A DNA stretch of 57,805 nucleotides from Candidatus Colivivens caballi (GCA_018065565.1 JAGHSZ010000075.1:1-57805); one strand, 5' to 3'. Numbered from the stretch's first letter, positions 26,517-36,189 are shown. The notes: a model not told the origin generated them from the sequence alone. Made by a program: numbers and translations.

Positions 26517-27764
26517 ATGACCCGCAAAGACTTTGAGATAATGGCCCCAGTAGGTTCCCGCGAGAACCTTGCAGCAGCCATCAACGCAGGTGCCGACTCC
26601 GTCTATTTCGGTATCGGCAAGTTGAACATGCGTTCGCACTCAGCCAACCCATTCACCATTGCCGACCTCAAGGAGATTGCATCCATCTGTCAGCAGAACG
26701 GACTGAAAAGTTACCTGACGGTCAACACCATCATCTATGGCGAAGACATCCCGACCATGCACGAAATCATCGATGCAGCCAAGGAAGCCAACATCTCGGC
26801 TGTCATTGCCAGCGATGTGGCAGTGATGATGTACTGCCGTGAAGTGGGACAGGAAGTACACCTCTCCACACAGCTCAACATCTCCAACATCGAGGCACTG
26901 AAATTCTATGCACAGTTTGCCGATGTGGTGGTACTGGCACGCGAACTCAACATGTGGCAGGTGGCAGACATCTACCGCCAGATACAGGAACAGAACATCT
27001 GCGGCCCGTCGGGACAGCTCGTACGCATCGAGATGTTCTGCCACGGAGCACTCTGCATGGCCATCAGCGGCAAGTGCTACCTCAGTTTGCAGACAGCAGG
27101 TCGCAGCGCCAACCGTGGCGAATGCGTACAGATATGCCGCCGTGGATATGAGGTGACCGACATCGACACCGGCAACCAGCTCAACATCGACAACAAGTAC
27201 ATCATGTCGCCGAAAGACCTGAAAACAATCGAATTCATCGACATAATGATGAACGCCGGAGTGCGTGTATTCAAGATTGAGGGTCGCGCCCGTGGACCTG
27301 AGTATGTGCAGACCGTGACCAGTTGCTACAACGAAGCCATCAACTCGGTGCTCGAAGGCACATTCACTGATGAGAAGAAGGCAGACTGGAACGAGCAACT
27401 TGCAACCGTATTCAACCGTGGATTCTGGGACGGATACTATCAGGGACAGAAACTTGGCGAATGGTGCGAGGTCTATGGCAGCAAGGCAACCGAGAAGAAG
27501 GAGTATGTGGGCAAGTGCTGCAAGTACTTCTCCAACCTCGGCGTTGCAGAATTCCTCATCGAAAACATCGACCTCCATGTAGGCGACAAAGTCCTTGTGA
27601 CAGGCACAACCACCGGCGCTCTCATCCAGACGGTGGGTGAAATCCGCTACGACCTCGGTCCTGTCGAAGTCGCCACACGCGGACAACACATCTCTTTCAA
27701 GGTCAACGAGAAAGTTCGCCCGAACGACAAGCTCTATGCACTGGTAAAGAGAAGCCTGGTGTGA
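26517..27764 (+). CDS. U32-family protein (TrhP/YegQ-like)
   Basis: A 415-residue U32 protein. It begins FEIMAPVGSRENLAAAINAGADSVYFG and carries the U32 signature EMFCHGALCMAISGKCYLS (about residue 172-190), with RGECVQICRRGYEV and a later FKIEGRARGPEYV. U32 members in E. coli include TrhP (tRNA uridine hydroxylation) and RlhA (23S rRNA C2501 hydroxylation); the cysteine pattern fits an Fe-S-linked RNA hydroxylation role better than the old peptidase label. Which RNA is modified is unknown. A relic of a second 3' end lies at 28576-28620. Confidence 0.88.
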   Translation: MTRKDFEIMAPVGSRENLAAAINAGADSVYFGIGKLNMRSHSANPFTIADLKEIASICQQNGLKSYLTVNTIIYGEDIPTMHEIIDAAKEANISAVIASDVAVMMYCREVGQEVHLSTQLNISNIEALKFYAQFADVVVLARELNMWQVADIYRQIQEQNICGPSGQLVRIEMFCHGALCMAISGKCYLSLQTAGRSANRGECVQICRRGYEVTDIDTGNQLNIDNKYIMSPKDLKTIEFIDIMMNAGVRVFKIEGRARGPEYVQTVTSCYNEAINSVLEGTFTDEKKADWNEQLATVFNRGFWDGYYQGQKLGEWCEVYGSKATEKKEYVGKCCKYFSNLGVAEFLIENIDLHVGDKVLVTGTTTGALIQTVGEIRYDLGPVEVATRGQHISFKVNEKVRPNDKLYALVKRSLV

Positions 27765-27823
27765 ACCATCAGGAATGAGGAATTTACTAACCACAAATCG
27801 CTAATCATTTCAAATGCATCTAT

Positions 27824-28558
27824 ATGACTAAGATCTACACATTAATCTTTCTACTTTGTTATGGTGTTGCAGCAGGAGCACAGGAACTTCATCCATGCGA
27901 CGCAAACCATGACGGAGCCGTAGATGTTACGGATATTGCAGCAATCGCCACATACATCCTCACTGGCGAGTATGAACCTTCCACACCGCCAGCTCATGAA
28001 GGCATTGACCTCGGACTGCCTTCTGGCCTGAAATGGGCTTCGTGCAATGTCGGTGCTGACAAGCCAGAAGATTACGGCTACTACCTCGCATGGGGCGAGT
28101 CGTCAGAAAAGGTAGAATATAATAGCAGCACCTATTTTGACCTTGATAACGGTCACTACCAGAAGTACACAGAACGCTCAGCCGCAGTAGTCCTCGACTC
28201 AGTAGATGACGCTGCCCATGTGAATTGGGGCGGAAATTGGAGGATGCCTACACGGGAGGATGTGTGGGAACTTATGGATAACTGCGACTGGTCATGGGAA
28301 ACCTTAAACGGTGTGAACGGTTGCAGAATAAAAAGCCGCACCAATGGCAACTCCATATTCTTGCCAGCAGCTGGTGAAATTCAAGAAAAGGAATACAACG
28401 GTATAGACATCGCTGGCAGGTACTGGACAAGTACACTCAGTGGGGGCTATCCATACTATTTAGCTTTTTATCAAAAAAAAGGCTCCACAGTCGAAAAGTT
28501 TTGTAGTTCACGCACAACCCGTACCAATGGACTGCCTGTGCGACCAGTCTGTCCATAA
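27824..28558 (+). CDS. Secreted protein with dockerin-like repeat and FISUMP domain
   Basis: A 244-residue secreted protein: signal peptide (1-19, GVAAGAQ), a single dockerin type I-like calcium loop DANHDGAVDVTDIAAIATYIL (about 24-44), then a domain of the 'Fibrobacter succinogenes major paralogous' type (GIDLGLPSGLKWASCNVGA, AWGE, NWGGNWRMPTREDVWEL, RYWTSTLSGG). Such domains are common at the surface of gut Bacteroidetes with unknown function. It lies between the U32 gene and a relic of the U32 3' end, so it may have been inserted here. Confidence 0.8.
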   Translation: MTKIYTLIFLLCYGVAAGAQELHPCDANHDGAVDVTDIAAIATYILTGEYEPSTPPAHEGIDLGLPSGLKWASCNVGADKPEDYGYYLAWGESSEKVEYNSSTYFDLDNGHYQKYTERSAAVVLDSVDDAAHVNWGGNWRMPTREDVWELMDNCDWSWETLNGVNGCRIKSRTNGNSIFLPAAGEIQEKEYNGIDIAGRYWTSTLSGGYPYYLAFYQKKGSTVEKFCSSRTTRTNGLPVRPVCP

Positions 28559-28575
28559 TAATACGCTCGCAAGAC

Positions 28576-28620
28576 ATCAATCAGTTGTATGCTTTGGTAA
28601 AGAGAAGCCTGATATTTTGA
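28576..28620 (+). pseudogene. Relic of a U32 gene 3' end
   Basis: This frame reads INQLYALVKRSLIF and stop, against DKLYALVKRSLV and stop at the end of the intact U32 gene (27729-27764). At the DNA level TGGTAAAGAGAAGCCTG is shared exactly, with TATGC before it. No upstream U32 coding sequence remains. It looks like the 3' end left after a duplication or after an insertion of the 27824-28558 gene. Confidence 0.65.
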
Positions 28621-28668
28621 CAAAATTGCAATTCCGTTATTGCTCCAATCTATCGAACAACCATATTT

Positions 28669-29733
28669 ATGAAAAGGTTACTGATTATAATCAACTTATT
28701 GCTATGGACTTCGGCATATGCCCAGGTTTCCATAGACGACGATTTGTCTGATTTCGATTATGGGGTTGACATGGTCGAAACCGCTTATTCAGGTTTCGGC
28801 AACAAAGTGACGGAACGGACAAGAGCATCTTATATGGCCATTAAGGATTCTATGCGTTCGTCAATTGCAACAAAACAGACCACACTGGAAGATGCCTTCG
28901 GTTGCTATCTTGCATGGTTTAAAGATTTCCATCTTTGTGAGTTTGGTGAAGCTCAGAGAAAGTATATGGACGGCCCGATAGATTATACCAGTTTTATGGA
29001 TTATGCCCCATGTGATGTCTATGGAAAAGTTGATGATTCCTGCTTCCTGATACGCTACACAAGTTGTGAGTGGACGAGTAAAAGGAGGCATTGGATAGAC
29101 AAAGCCATAAGTTCGTTCAAGAAATCAGGATGTGAGCACCTGATTCTTGATCTTCGCGGCAATAAAGGTGGTTCAACTGGTACTTCCGATGCTTTTATCA
29201 AATTACTTTACAATCATGACGGAAAATACAATGGGGTTGTTACCCGAAACACGCCGACAAACTTGAATTTTCTCAGGAAAGCGATGAGACGGGACAAAAA
29301 CTGGCAGGCACGCCTTGATGCTGCTGAATGTTCATCAGACGAGTACCCGACTTTGTTAGAACCTCCACTGGTACATTATAAAAAAACATCGTCTTTACCG
29401 AAAAAAGCAGCTATAATCATTGACAATAATACAGCAAGTTGTGCAGAAGAACTAATTCTGATATTGCAAAGAGTAAGCGACAGGGTAATGGTATTTGGGA
29501 AAGACCATAGCCTCGGCTGTGCAGATTACAGCAATGCAGGAATGGTGATAATGCCAAAGTCCAAAAATAAGTTTATGTTACCTTTGACATGTTCGCTGGG
29601 ATTGCCCGAGACAGGAATAGATGCGACAGGCATCATCCCTGATGTAACAATCGATTGCGACTATCCTTCTGTTCTCAAAGATAACATTGATTCCTGGTGC
29701 CAATGGGTTGCAGCTTTTTTACTCGATAAATGA
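28669..29733 (+). CDS. S41-family peptidase-like secreted protein
   Basis: A 354-residue protein with a signal peptide (LLIIINLLLWTSAYAQ). The C-terminal half is an S41 (C-terminal processing peptidase) fold: HLILDLRGNKGGSTG (about 160-174), the nucleophile Ser in NNTASCAEELI (about 256), and the later GIIPDVTID. No PDZ domain is evident, so it belongs to the short Bacteroidetes S41-like secreted proteins. Substrate unknown. It stands alone; 29734-29937 downstream shows nothing convincing. Confidence 0.82.
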   Translation: MKRLLIIINLLLWTSAYAQVSIDDDLSDFDYGVDMVETAYSGFGNKVTERTRASYMAIKDSMRSSIATKQTTLEDAFGCYLAWFKDFHLCEFGEAQRKYMDGPIDYTSFMDYAPCDVYGKVDDSCFLIRYTSCEWTSKRRHWIDKAISSFKKSGCEHLILDLRGNKGGSTGTSDAFIKLLYNHDGKYNGVVTRNTPTNLNFLRKAMRRDKNWQARLDAAECSSDEYPTLLEPPLVHYKKTSSLPKKAAIIIDNNTASCAEELILILQRVSDRVMVFGKDHSLGCADYSNAGMVIMPKSKNKFMLPLTCSLGLPETGIDATGIIPDVTIDCDYPSVLKDNIDSWCQWVAAFLLDK

Positions 29734-29964
29734 TATACAAGTTTCTTTTTATTTTAGGACTTTGATACATCAACTTATCCCTCAGAGCAGACTAAACTCA
29801 TTTGCATTAGATGTTCTATATTTGCCCTTTATTAACCACAACCAAGCAACTGGTACATGCTGCCAGTCAGCATCTTCATTACGGCAAAACAAATTATTTT
29901 CTAAAAAAGTTTGTACGATGGTTAGTTTTTCCTTCGGTTGAAGGGTATTGATATAAACGACACG

Positions 29965-30450
29965 ATGCAAAACGAAGAAATCCAAAGGCTGTTTAAGCAG
30001 TACTATGCCAAGATGTACAGGGTGGCACGCACCATTCTGTACGACGAGCAGGAAAGCAAGGATGTTGTCAGCGACATCTTTGAAGGATTGCTCTATGGGC
30101 AGACCATGCTGCTGCCTGACACAGAGGAACGTTACCTGATGGCAAGTGTCCGCAATCAGTGCCTGAAACGGCTACGGCACGAGGAGGTGAAGCATCGGAT
30201 GGAGGAAATCTACCTCAACGAGAGCGACCTGGGCAGCCATGCCGATGACGAACGGATAACCGACATCATAGAGTTTGCCGTCACTCACCTCAATGCCCAG
30301 CAACAACGGATATTTGCTCTGCGGTTTGACCAGGGATGCAGTTACGACGAGATTGCACAAAGCGAGGGCATCAGCAAGGTGGCTGTTTGGAAACACCTGT
30401 CGCACATCATCAACACCATCAAAAATCACTTTAACCAGAACCAATCATGA
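29965..30450 (+). CDS. ECF-type RNA polymerase sigma factor
   Basis: A 161-residue sigma-70-family protein from the ATG at 29965; the frame reaches back to a TTG at 29938. Region 2 lies at about 5-75 (LFKQYYAKMYRVARTILYDEQESKDVVSDIF) and region 4 at about 100-155 (LNAQQQRIFALRFDQGCSYDEIAQSEGISKVAVWKHLSHI). The stop overlaps the next gene (ATGA). It probably transcribes envelope genes in its own operon, with the next product as its membrane partner. Confidence 0.9.
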   Translation: MQNEEIQRLFKQYYAKMYRVARTILYDEQESKDVVSDIFEGLLYGQTMLLPDTEERYLMASVRNQCLKRLRHEEVKHRMEEIYLNESDLGSHADDERITDIIEFAVTHLNAQQQRIFALRFDQGCSYDEIAQSEGISKVAVWKHLSHIINTIKNHFNQNQS

Positions 30451-30857
30451 GACATCAGAACATCGACATTGACTTGTTCCTCGATATGCAGGAACATCCT
30501 GACAAATATACCGACAGTCAGATAGAAGCTATGATGGACAACATGGACCAGATGCCCGATGTTGAGGCAGAATGGGCACGGTTCGATGTCGAGCACATGG
30601 ATGTCAGACGACATTCAACGACAAAACGCCACTTGCGCATAGTGGCTGCGGCAGCCTGTGTGGCACTGGCCGTGGGACTCGGCATGAAATTCATCACCGG
30701 CACGAGTGAGAACGGCGAGTGTGTGGCATACATCGGCGGTGAGCGGATTACCGACGAGGACGAGGTGATGAAGATGTTTCATGCCTCGATGGCTGAAATG
30801 GCTCAGCCCGACGACATAATTGACAATCAACTAAACGACATGTTCAAAGACATTTAA
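30447..30857 (+). CDS. Single-pass membrane protein, candidate anti-sigma partner
   Basis: A 136-residue protein with one transmembrane segment (about 68-85, VAAAACVALAVGLGMKFI) after a 60-residue acidic cytoplasmic part that includes DLFLDMQEHPDKYTDSQIEAMMDNM. The topology and the 4-bp overlap with the sigma gene suggest an anti-sigma factor, but no zinc-binding anti-sigma motif is present. The acidic periplasmic tail is about 50 residues. Function inferred. Confidence 0.65.
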   Translation: MRHQNIDIDLFLDMQEHPDKYTDSQIEAMMDNMDQMPDVEAEWARFDVEHMDVRRHSTTKRHLRIVAAAACVALAVGLGMKFITGTSENGECVAYIGGERITDEDEVMKMFHASMAEMAQPDDIIDNQLNDMFKDI

Positions 30858-30864
30858 CGACTAT

Positions 30865-31314
30865 ATGAAACGACTTTTTTACATATTGCTGCTGACCGTC
30901 ATCATGCCAATGCAACTGATGGCGCAGAAAGACCTCAACATTGGCCGTGTGCTCGATGGGCGGTACAAGAAAAATCCACAAGTGACGGATGTGGTGGTGA
31001 CAGGACAACGACTCAGTGGGTATTCACTCAACTACTACCACAGTCTCACTGTCAATGGTGACGCACAGATAATGAATGACATAGCACAAGCATTCAAGGA
31101 CGACGAACCGAAGGCTACGGACAAGGAGCTGTCAACCATCGGCGGCAAGTTGTTCTCGGGCTTTTACCAATTAGAATACAATGGCGAAGTCAACCGCTTC
31201 GTGTTCTTCAAGGACATGCGCCAGTCGCCTTCCGACAAGCGTAACGCCGTGATGATTATCTACATGGAGGGCCACACATCGCTCTCTGCACTTAAACGAA
31301 GATTCAAACAATAA
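30865..31314 (+). CDS. Secreted protein of unknown function (DUF6108-like) in sigma operon
   Basis: A 149-residue protein with a signal peptide (MKRLFYILLLTVIMPMQLMAQ) and no domain I recognise with confidence; it resembles the small DUF6108-type proteins that follow such sigma factors in Bacteroidales. It starts 8 bp after the previous gene. The mature part contains DVVVTGQRLSGYSLNYYHSL and ends basic (SALKRRFKQ). Confidence 0.6.
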   Translation: MKRLFYILLLTVIMPMQLMAQKDLNIGRVLDGRYKKNPQVTDVVVTGQRLSGYSLNYYHSLTVNGDAQIMNDIAQAFKDDEPKATDKELSTIGGKLFSGFYQLEYNGEVNRFVFFKDMRQSPSDKRNAVMIIYMEGHTSLSALKRRFKQ

Positions 31315-31325
31315 AGCATAAAGAC

Positions 31326-32204
31326 ATGAAAAAACTATTTCTCTCGGCAGTCATTGCCTTTCTGGCATCGGCCACAATGGTGGCACAGAGCGACACCGTC
31401 GTAATCAACAATCCTTCAAAGGTGATTCTGGAAACTAACGACGACACATTAAACATTAAAATCCATGGCAAAGAATACAACCCAAACTATCGTTACAGCA
31501 AGAGTGTGATTGTGAATTCGGAGAAGGAGGAAGTGACACGCACCAGCAGCCACGGTCTGCTGGGATGGGATTTCAGCCGTATCGAGAATGACGCGAGCAC
31601 ATCTGAAATTGAACTTAGTCTTGGCACATCGATGGGATTCGGATGGAACACGCTGCTGGGCAAGCCCGATGGTATGAAAATGAAATGGAGCTCCACTGTT
31701 GAGGCAAGCATCGGCATTGCACAGCTCAGATTCACTCCTGCCCGTAGCAGTTGGTGGTTTACATTTGATTGGGGATTTAATTTCACACAATATCGGCTGA
31801 AACACTGCATGATTGCCAGCACTGGCGACATGAAGGCAGAGGTAGCCCCATTTGCCGACAATGCCTCGGGCGGCAAGTCAATGTTCTATGCCATGAGTGG
31901 TGAATTCACTTTGATGGCTCACCGCTACATCGGCAAGCACAACCATGTTGGTCTGGGACTCGTATGTAACGAAATGAGTGACATATACTGCATGTACAAG
32001 ACCTCTTACACACTCGACGACGGCACAAAGGTGAAAATGATGGACGACATCAACACTCGTTCATACCTGTTTGGCATCAAGGCAGAATGGATGTTCTTCG
32101 ACAACATGGAACTGTACGCCAAATACACAGCAACTCCACTCTTCAAGAAGGACTGTGGACCTTCATTCCGCCAACTGTCAGTCGGACTGCAACTGCGATT
32201 CTGA
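31326..32204 (+). CDS. Outer membrane beta-barrel protein
   Basis: A 292-residue protein with a signal peptide (KKLFLSAVIAFLASATMVAQ), amphipathic beta strands and a C-terminal LRF, typical of outer membrane proteins. Aromatic strand patterns are clear (SSWWFTFDWGFNFTQYRL, FGIKAEWMFFDNMELYAKY). Last gene of the sigma operon, 12 bp after the preceding gene, and so probably its target. The phased palindrome array begins 7 bp after its stop. Confidence 0.75.
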   Translation: MKKLFLSAVIAFLASATMVAQSDTVVINNPSKVILETNDDTLNIKIHGKEYNPNYRYSKSVIVNSEKEEVTRTSSHGLLGWDFSRIENDASTSEIELSLGTSMGFGWNTLLGKPDGMKMKWSSTVEASIGIAQLRFTPARSSWWFTFDWGFNFTQYRLKHCMIASTGDMKAEVAPFADNASGGKSMFYAMSGEFTLMAHRYIGKHNHVGLGLVCNEMSDIYCMYKTSYTLDDGTKVKMMDDINTRSYLFGIKAEWMFFDNMELYAKYTATPLFKKDCGPSFRQLSVGLQLRF

Positions 32205-32210
32205 TACCCC

Positions 32211-32438
32211 GACCGCTCATGTTTTCCCTCACGAGCGCTCATAAATTGTCTATCGTACGCTCATAAATTGTCTATCGAGCGGACGATAATATAAAAAGGT
32301 GTACACCTTATCGGAAAAAGGTGTACAGCAAACGCCAGAAAGGTGTACACCAAACTTCAAGAAGGTGTACACCTTTTTATATTTATGAGCGCTCGTAAAG
32401 GAAAACACGAGCGCTCGTGAGGACATTTACGAGCGCTC
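32211..32438. repeat. Phased array of eleven 8-bp palindromes at 22-bp period
   Basis: 8-bp palindromes start at 32211, 32233, 32255, 32277, 32299, 32321, 32343, 32365, 32387, 32409 and 32431, exactly 22 bp apart. The first four are GAGCGCTC or one to two changes from it (GACCGCTC, GAGCGCTC, GTACGCTC, GAGCGGAC). The next four are GTGTACAC (one GTGTACAG), each preceded by AAGG or AAAG. The last three are GAGCGCTC again. The 14-bp spacers differ, except that two are identical (ataaattgtctatc). It sits between the convergent ends of an outer membrane gene and frdB. Confidence 0.95.
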
Positions 32439-32503
32439 GCGTGAACATCTGTCTGCAACTGGCTATGAGTTGGGTAAAGAACTTGCGAAAGTTGAATTAC
32501 CAA

Positions 32504-32542
32504 TAAAAAAACTCACCGACACACTGATGTGAAGGTGAGTTT
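32504..32542 (-). terminator. Terminator of the fumarate reductase operon
   Basis: On the minus strand AAACTCACC pairs with GGTGAGTTT (stem 32509-32517 with 32534-32542), followed by a run of Us (32511-32504). It lies about 70 bp after the frdB stop. Confidence 0.85.
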
Positions 32543-32612
32543 CTATATATGCAAGGGTCACAAGCCACTGACTTGCGGCACTTGTGCAGTCGCTTATCGA
32601 CCTGAGATGCGG

Positions 32613-33371
32613 TTAGTCAGCAAGCTTTGCCTTGATGAACTCGCGGTTGAGGCGAGCGATGTTGGCGATAGTCTCGCACTTAGGGCATACAGCTTCGCAG
32701 GCACGGGTGTTGGTGCAGTTACCGAATCCGAGTTCGTCCATCTTGGCAACCATTGCCTTTGCACGCTTTGCAGCCTCTGGGCGTCCCTGTGGAAGGAGTG
32801 CCAACTGGCTTACCTTGCTTGAAACGAAGAGCATTGCTGAACCGTTCTTACATGCTGCAACACATGCGCCACAGCCGATGCAGCTTGCGCAGTCCATTGC
32901 CTCGTCAGCATTCTGCTTAGGGATGAGAATGGCGTTGGCATCCTGAGGAGCACCAGTGCGTACAGTTGTGTAACCACCAGCCTGGATAATCTTGTCGAAT
33001 GCTGAACGGTCAACCATACAGTCCTTGATTACAGGGAAACCTGCTGAACGCCAAGGTTCGATGGTGATGGTGTCGCCATCCTTGAAGCGGCGCATATAGA
33101 GCTGGCAAGTAGTTGCTCCGCGCTCAGTCTTACCGTGAGGAGTACCATTGATGTAGAGTGAGCACATACCGCAGATACCTTCGCGGCAGTCGTGGTCGAA
33201 TACGAATGGTTCTTTACCCTCCTCGATGAGTTGTTCGTTGAGGATGTCGAGCATCTCGAGGAACGAAGTGTCGTCAGGGATGTTCTTCATCTCGCGACTG
33301 TCAAAATGGCCTTTGTCCTTTGGACCATTCTGCTTCCAGTATTTCACTGTGAATGATATATTCTTTGCCAT
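32613..33371 (-). CDS. frdB: Fumarate reductase/succinate dehydrogenase iron-sulfur subunit
   Basis: A 252-residue electron-transfer subunit with the three-cluster pattern: [2Fe-2S] [21 protein letters not shown] (about 62-82) with TTCQLY; [4Fe-4S] [15 protein letters not shown] (about 160-174); [3Fe-4S] [15 protein letters not shown] (about 219-233). It passes electrons between FrdC haems and FrdA FAD at the inner membrane. It is the last gene of frdC-frdA-frdB, 11 bp after frdA. Confidence 0.97.
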   Translation of the reverse strand: MAKNISFTVKYWKQNGPKDKGHFDSREMKNIPDDTSFLEMLDILNEQLIEEGKEPFVFDHDCREGICGMCSLYINGTPHGKTERGATTCQLYMRRFKDGDTITIEPWRSAGFPVIKDCMVDRSAFDKIIQAGGYTTVRTGAPQDANAILIPKQNADEAMDCASCIGCGACVAACKNGSAMLFVSSKVSQLALLPQGRPEAAKRAKAMVAKMDELGFGNCTNTRACEAVCPKCETIANIARLNREFIKAKLAD

Positions 33372-33382
33372 ATTCTTCTAAA

Positions 33383-35362
33383 TTAATTCTTGTAGTTACG
33401 GGTTTGTACTTTGATTGCTTCGTATTCAAGTGGTTCCTTGATAAGTACTGGTTCCTTCTCGTCAGCGCCCTGGTATTCCCAGCAACCTACATAGAAGTAG
33501 TTAGCATCGTCACGCTTAGCCTCGCCTTCTTCTGTCTGGTATTCCTCACGGAAGTGACCACCACAGCTTTCGTTACGGCTGAGTGCATCGTAGGCGATGA
33601 GCTTGCCCATTGTGATGAAGTCGTCGAGGTGAACAGCCTTGTCGAGCTCGATGTTGAGTCCGTCGCGGCCTCCTGGGATGAAGAGGTTGGTGTCGAATTC
33701 CTTGCGGAGTTCTTCAATCTTCTTGATACCTTCTTTGAGTCCTTCGGCAGTACGGCCCATACCGATGTATTCCCAGCAGATGTGACCGAGTTCCTTGTGG
33801 ATGGAGTCAACACTGCGCTTACCCTTGATGTTGAGCAGTTTCTGGATGCGCTCCTCGACAGCCTTCTCAGCCTCTGCGAATTCAGGCATATCGACTGACA
33901 GGCGTGGCCAGATTGACTGGTCGGCAAGGTAGTTCTGGATTGTGTATGGCAGTACGAAGTAACCGTCAGCAAGTCCCTGCATGAGGGCAGATGCACCGAG
34001 GCGGTTTGCTCCGTGGTCAGAGAAGTTACATTCACCGATTGCGAACAGACCTGGGATAGAAGTCTGGAGTTCGTAGTCAACCCAGATACCACCCATTGTG
34101 TAGTGGATAGCAGGGAAGATCATCATTGGCTTGTAGTAGTCGATGCCATTGACTGTCTTAACCTTTTCGCCTGGGTTAACATCTGTGATTTCTTCGTACA
34201 TGTCGAAGAGGTTGCCGTAGCGCTGGCGAACGATGTCGATGCCGAGGCGCTGGATTGACTCTGAGAAGTCGAGGAATACGGCAAGACCAGTGTTGTTGAC
34301 ACCGAAGCCCTTGTCGCAGCGCTCCTTTGCTGCACGGCTGGCAACATCGCGTGGCACGAGGTTACCGAATGCAGGATAACGGCGTTCGAGGTAGTAGTCG
34401 CGGTCTTCTTCTGGAATGTCCCATCCCTGCTTTGTACCAGCCTGCAATGCCTTTGCGTCTTCGAGTTTCTTTGGTACCCAGATACGGCCATCGTTACGGA
34501 GTGACTCTGACATGAGGGTCAGCTTTGACTGGTTGTCACCGTGAACTGGGATACATGTTGGGTGAATCTGAACATATGATGGGTTTGCGAAGTATGCACC
34601 CTTGCGGTAGCATGACATTGCAGCAGAGCAGTTGCAACCCATTGCATTTGTTGAAAGGAAGTATGTGTTGCCGTAACCACCAGTTGCGATTACCACTGCA
34701 TTGGCAGTAAAGCGTTCGAGCTTACCTGTGATGAGGTTCTTGGCAATGATACCGCGAGCCTTGCCGTCGATGATGACAACATCGAGCATCTCATAGCGAG
34801 TGTAGAGCTTCACCTTGCCAGCCTTCACCTGTGCAGAGAGTGCGCTGTAAGCACCGAGCAGAAGCTGCTGACCTGTCTGGCCCTTTGCATAGAATGTACG
34901 GCTCACCTGTGCACCACCGAATGAACGGTTTGCAAGTGTACCACCATATTCGCGTGCAAATGGAACGCCCTGTGCCACGCACTGGTCGATGATGTTGTTG
35001 CTGACTTCTGCCAGACGATATACATTTGCTTCACGAGCACGGTAGTCGCCACCCTTGACTGTGTCGTAGAACAGACGATAGATGGAGTCGCCGTCGTTCT
35101 GATAGTTCTTTGCTGCGTTGATACCACCCTGTGCTGCGATTGAGTGAGCACGGCGTGGAGAGTCCTGGATACAGAAGTTGAGGACATTGAAACCCATTTC
35201 ACCGAGACTTGCGGCTGCACTGGCACCTGCCAGACCTGTACCTACAACGATGACATCGAGTTTCAGTTTATTCTTTGGATTGACCAAGCGCTGATGAGCC
35301 TTGAAGTTGCTCCATTTCTCACTGACTGGTCCTTCTGGAATCTTTGAATTTATTGTTACCAT
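33383..35362 (-). CDS. frdA: Fumarate reductase/succinate dehydrogenase flavoprotein subunit
   Basis: A 659-residue flavoprotein. The FAD Rossmann motif is [19 protein letters not shown] (about 40), the flavinylation His is in [17 protein letters not shown] (about 73), and the active site carries HPTCIP and the Arg-rich region around 280-320. C-terminal [15 protein letters not shown] is conserved. It reduces fumarate to succinate in anaerobic respiration, central to succinate and propionate output in this group. The size fits the three-subunit Bacteroidetes enzyme. Confidence 0.97.
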   Translation of the reverse strand: MVTINSKIPEGPVSEKWSNFKAHQRLVNPKNKLKLDVIVVGTGLAGASAAASLGEMGFNVLNFCIQDSPRRAHSIAAQGGINAAKNYQNDGDSIYRLFYDTVKGGDYRAREANVYRLAEVSNNIIDQCVAQGVPFAREYGGTLANRSFGGAQVSRTFYAKGQTGQQLLLGAYSALSAQVKAGKVKLYTRYEMLDVVIIDGKARGIIAKNLITGKLERFTANAVVIATGGYGNTYFLSTNAMGCNCSAAMSCYRKGAYFANPSYVQIHPTCIPVHGDNQSKLTLMSESLRNDGRIWVPKKLEDAKALQAGTKQGWDIPEEDRDYYLERRYPAFGNLVPRDVASRAAKERCDKGFGVNNTGLAVFLDFSESIQRLGIDIVRQRYGNLFDMYEEITDVNPGEKVKTVNGIDYYKPMMIFPAIHYTMGGIWVDYELQTSIPGLFAIGECNFSDHGANRLGASALMQGLADGYFVLPYTIQNYLADQSIWPRLSVDMPEFAEAEKAVEERIQKLLNIKGKRSVDSIHKELGHICWEYIGMGRTAEGLKEGIKKIEELRKEFDTNLFIPGGRDGLNIELDKAVHLDDFITMGKLIAYDALSRNESCGGHFREEYQTEEGEAKRDDANYFYVGCWEYQGADEKEPVLIKEPLEYEAIKVQTRNYKN

Positions 35363-35443
35363 AGTGTTTGTTTACTATTTGACTGTTTACTATTAATTTG
35401 GCTTGACTTTGCTGTTTGCACTGCGTACTTTTGCTTTATCGGA

Positions 35444-36115
35444 TTATGCAAGTCCACATGCAAATGCAACAACAACTGCGATGAACATCAGTACCAGGAC
35501 TGTGGCGTAGATGTTGCCGATGCAACGCCAGCGCTTGAACCAGATGTGACCGCTCCAGCCGATAGTCTGGATTGCTGACCAGAAACCGTGAGTGAGGTGG
35601 AACCACAGTGCCACGAGCCAGATGATGTAGATGACTGCGAATACTGGGTTGCCAAATGTCTCCTTGATGTAAGCATAGCCGTCGGCTGCACCGTGACCGC
35701 CCATATATGGCTGGCCAAGGAGTTCTGCAAACATCATGTTGTACCAGAAGTTGAAGAGGTGGAGAAGAAGACCAAGGATGACGATGATGCCGAGCACGAG
35801 CATGTTCTGTGATGCCCATTCCACTGCTGCTGGCTTGTCAGTCACCTGGTACTTGTTGTTACCGCGAGCCTTACGGTTCTGGAATGTCAGAATGAATGCA
35901 TAGACAAAGTGAAGTGCTGCAAGAACAGCAAGACCCATTGTCGCAACAAGTGCATACCAGTTGGCTCCCAAAAGTTCACAGATGGTGTTGTAAGCGTCTC
36001 CGCTGAACAGAGCAACTACATTCATACATCCGTGGAAAGTGAGGAAGAGAATGAGGCAGATACCAGTTACTGACATCACCACCTTTCTTCCGATTGATGA
36101 ATTAAATAACCACAT
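35444..36115 (-). CDS. frdC: Fumarate reductase/succinate dehydrogenase cytochrome b subunit
   Basis: A 223-residue membrane subunit with five helices and conserved haem-ligand histidines (FLTFHGCMNV, LHFVYAFIL, LLHLFNFWYN, WFHLTHGFWSAIQTIG). It anchors FrdAB and oxidises menaquinol. The type is the single-chain dihaem cytochrome b of Bacteroidetes and epsilonproteobacteria. First gene of the operon, with a promoter at 36190-36221; frdA follows after 81 bp. Confidence 0.95.
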   Translation of the reverse strand: MWLFNSSIGRKVVMSVTGICLILFLTFHGCMNVVALFSGDAYNTICELLGANWYALVATMGLAVLAALHFVYAFILTFQNRKARGNNKYQVTDKPAAVEWASQNMLVLGIIVILGLLLHLFNFWYNMMFAELLGQPYMGGHGAADGYAYIKETFGNPVFAVIYIIWLVALWFHLTHGFWSAIQTIGWSGHIWFKRWRCIGNIYATVLVLMFIAVVVAFACGLA

Positions 36116-36189
36116 AATGATTTGATTTGAATGATTTAAAATATTTATTAATTATGTTTGTTTCGCAATCACACTGCGCAATTAATGTG

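Noticed and set aside
26640..27794. Minus-strand frame of 384 codons opposite the U32 gene
   Set aside because: Antisense shadow with cysteine- and valine-rich composition and no domain; the plus-strand U32 protein is unambiguous.
29782..29985. Minus-strand frame of 67 codons in the gap before the sigma factor
   Set aside because: It overlaps the sigma gene start, has no family resemblance I can name, and lacks a promoter or ribosome site. It might be a remnant, but there is no support.
32211..32438. CRISPR array interpretation of the 22-bp periodic palindromes
   Set aside because: The conserved part is only 8 bp and spacers are 14 bp, two palindrome types alternate in blocks, and no cas genes are near.
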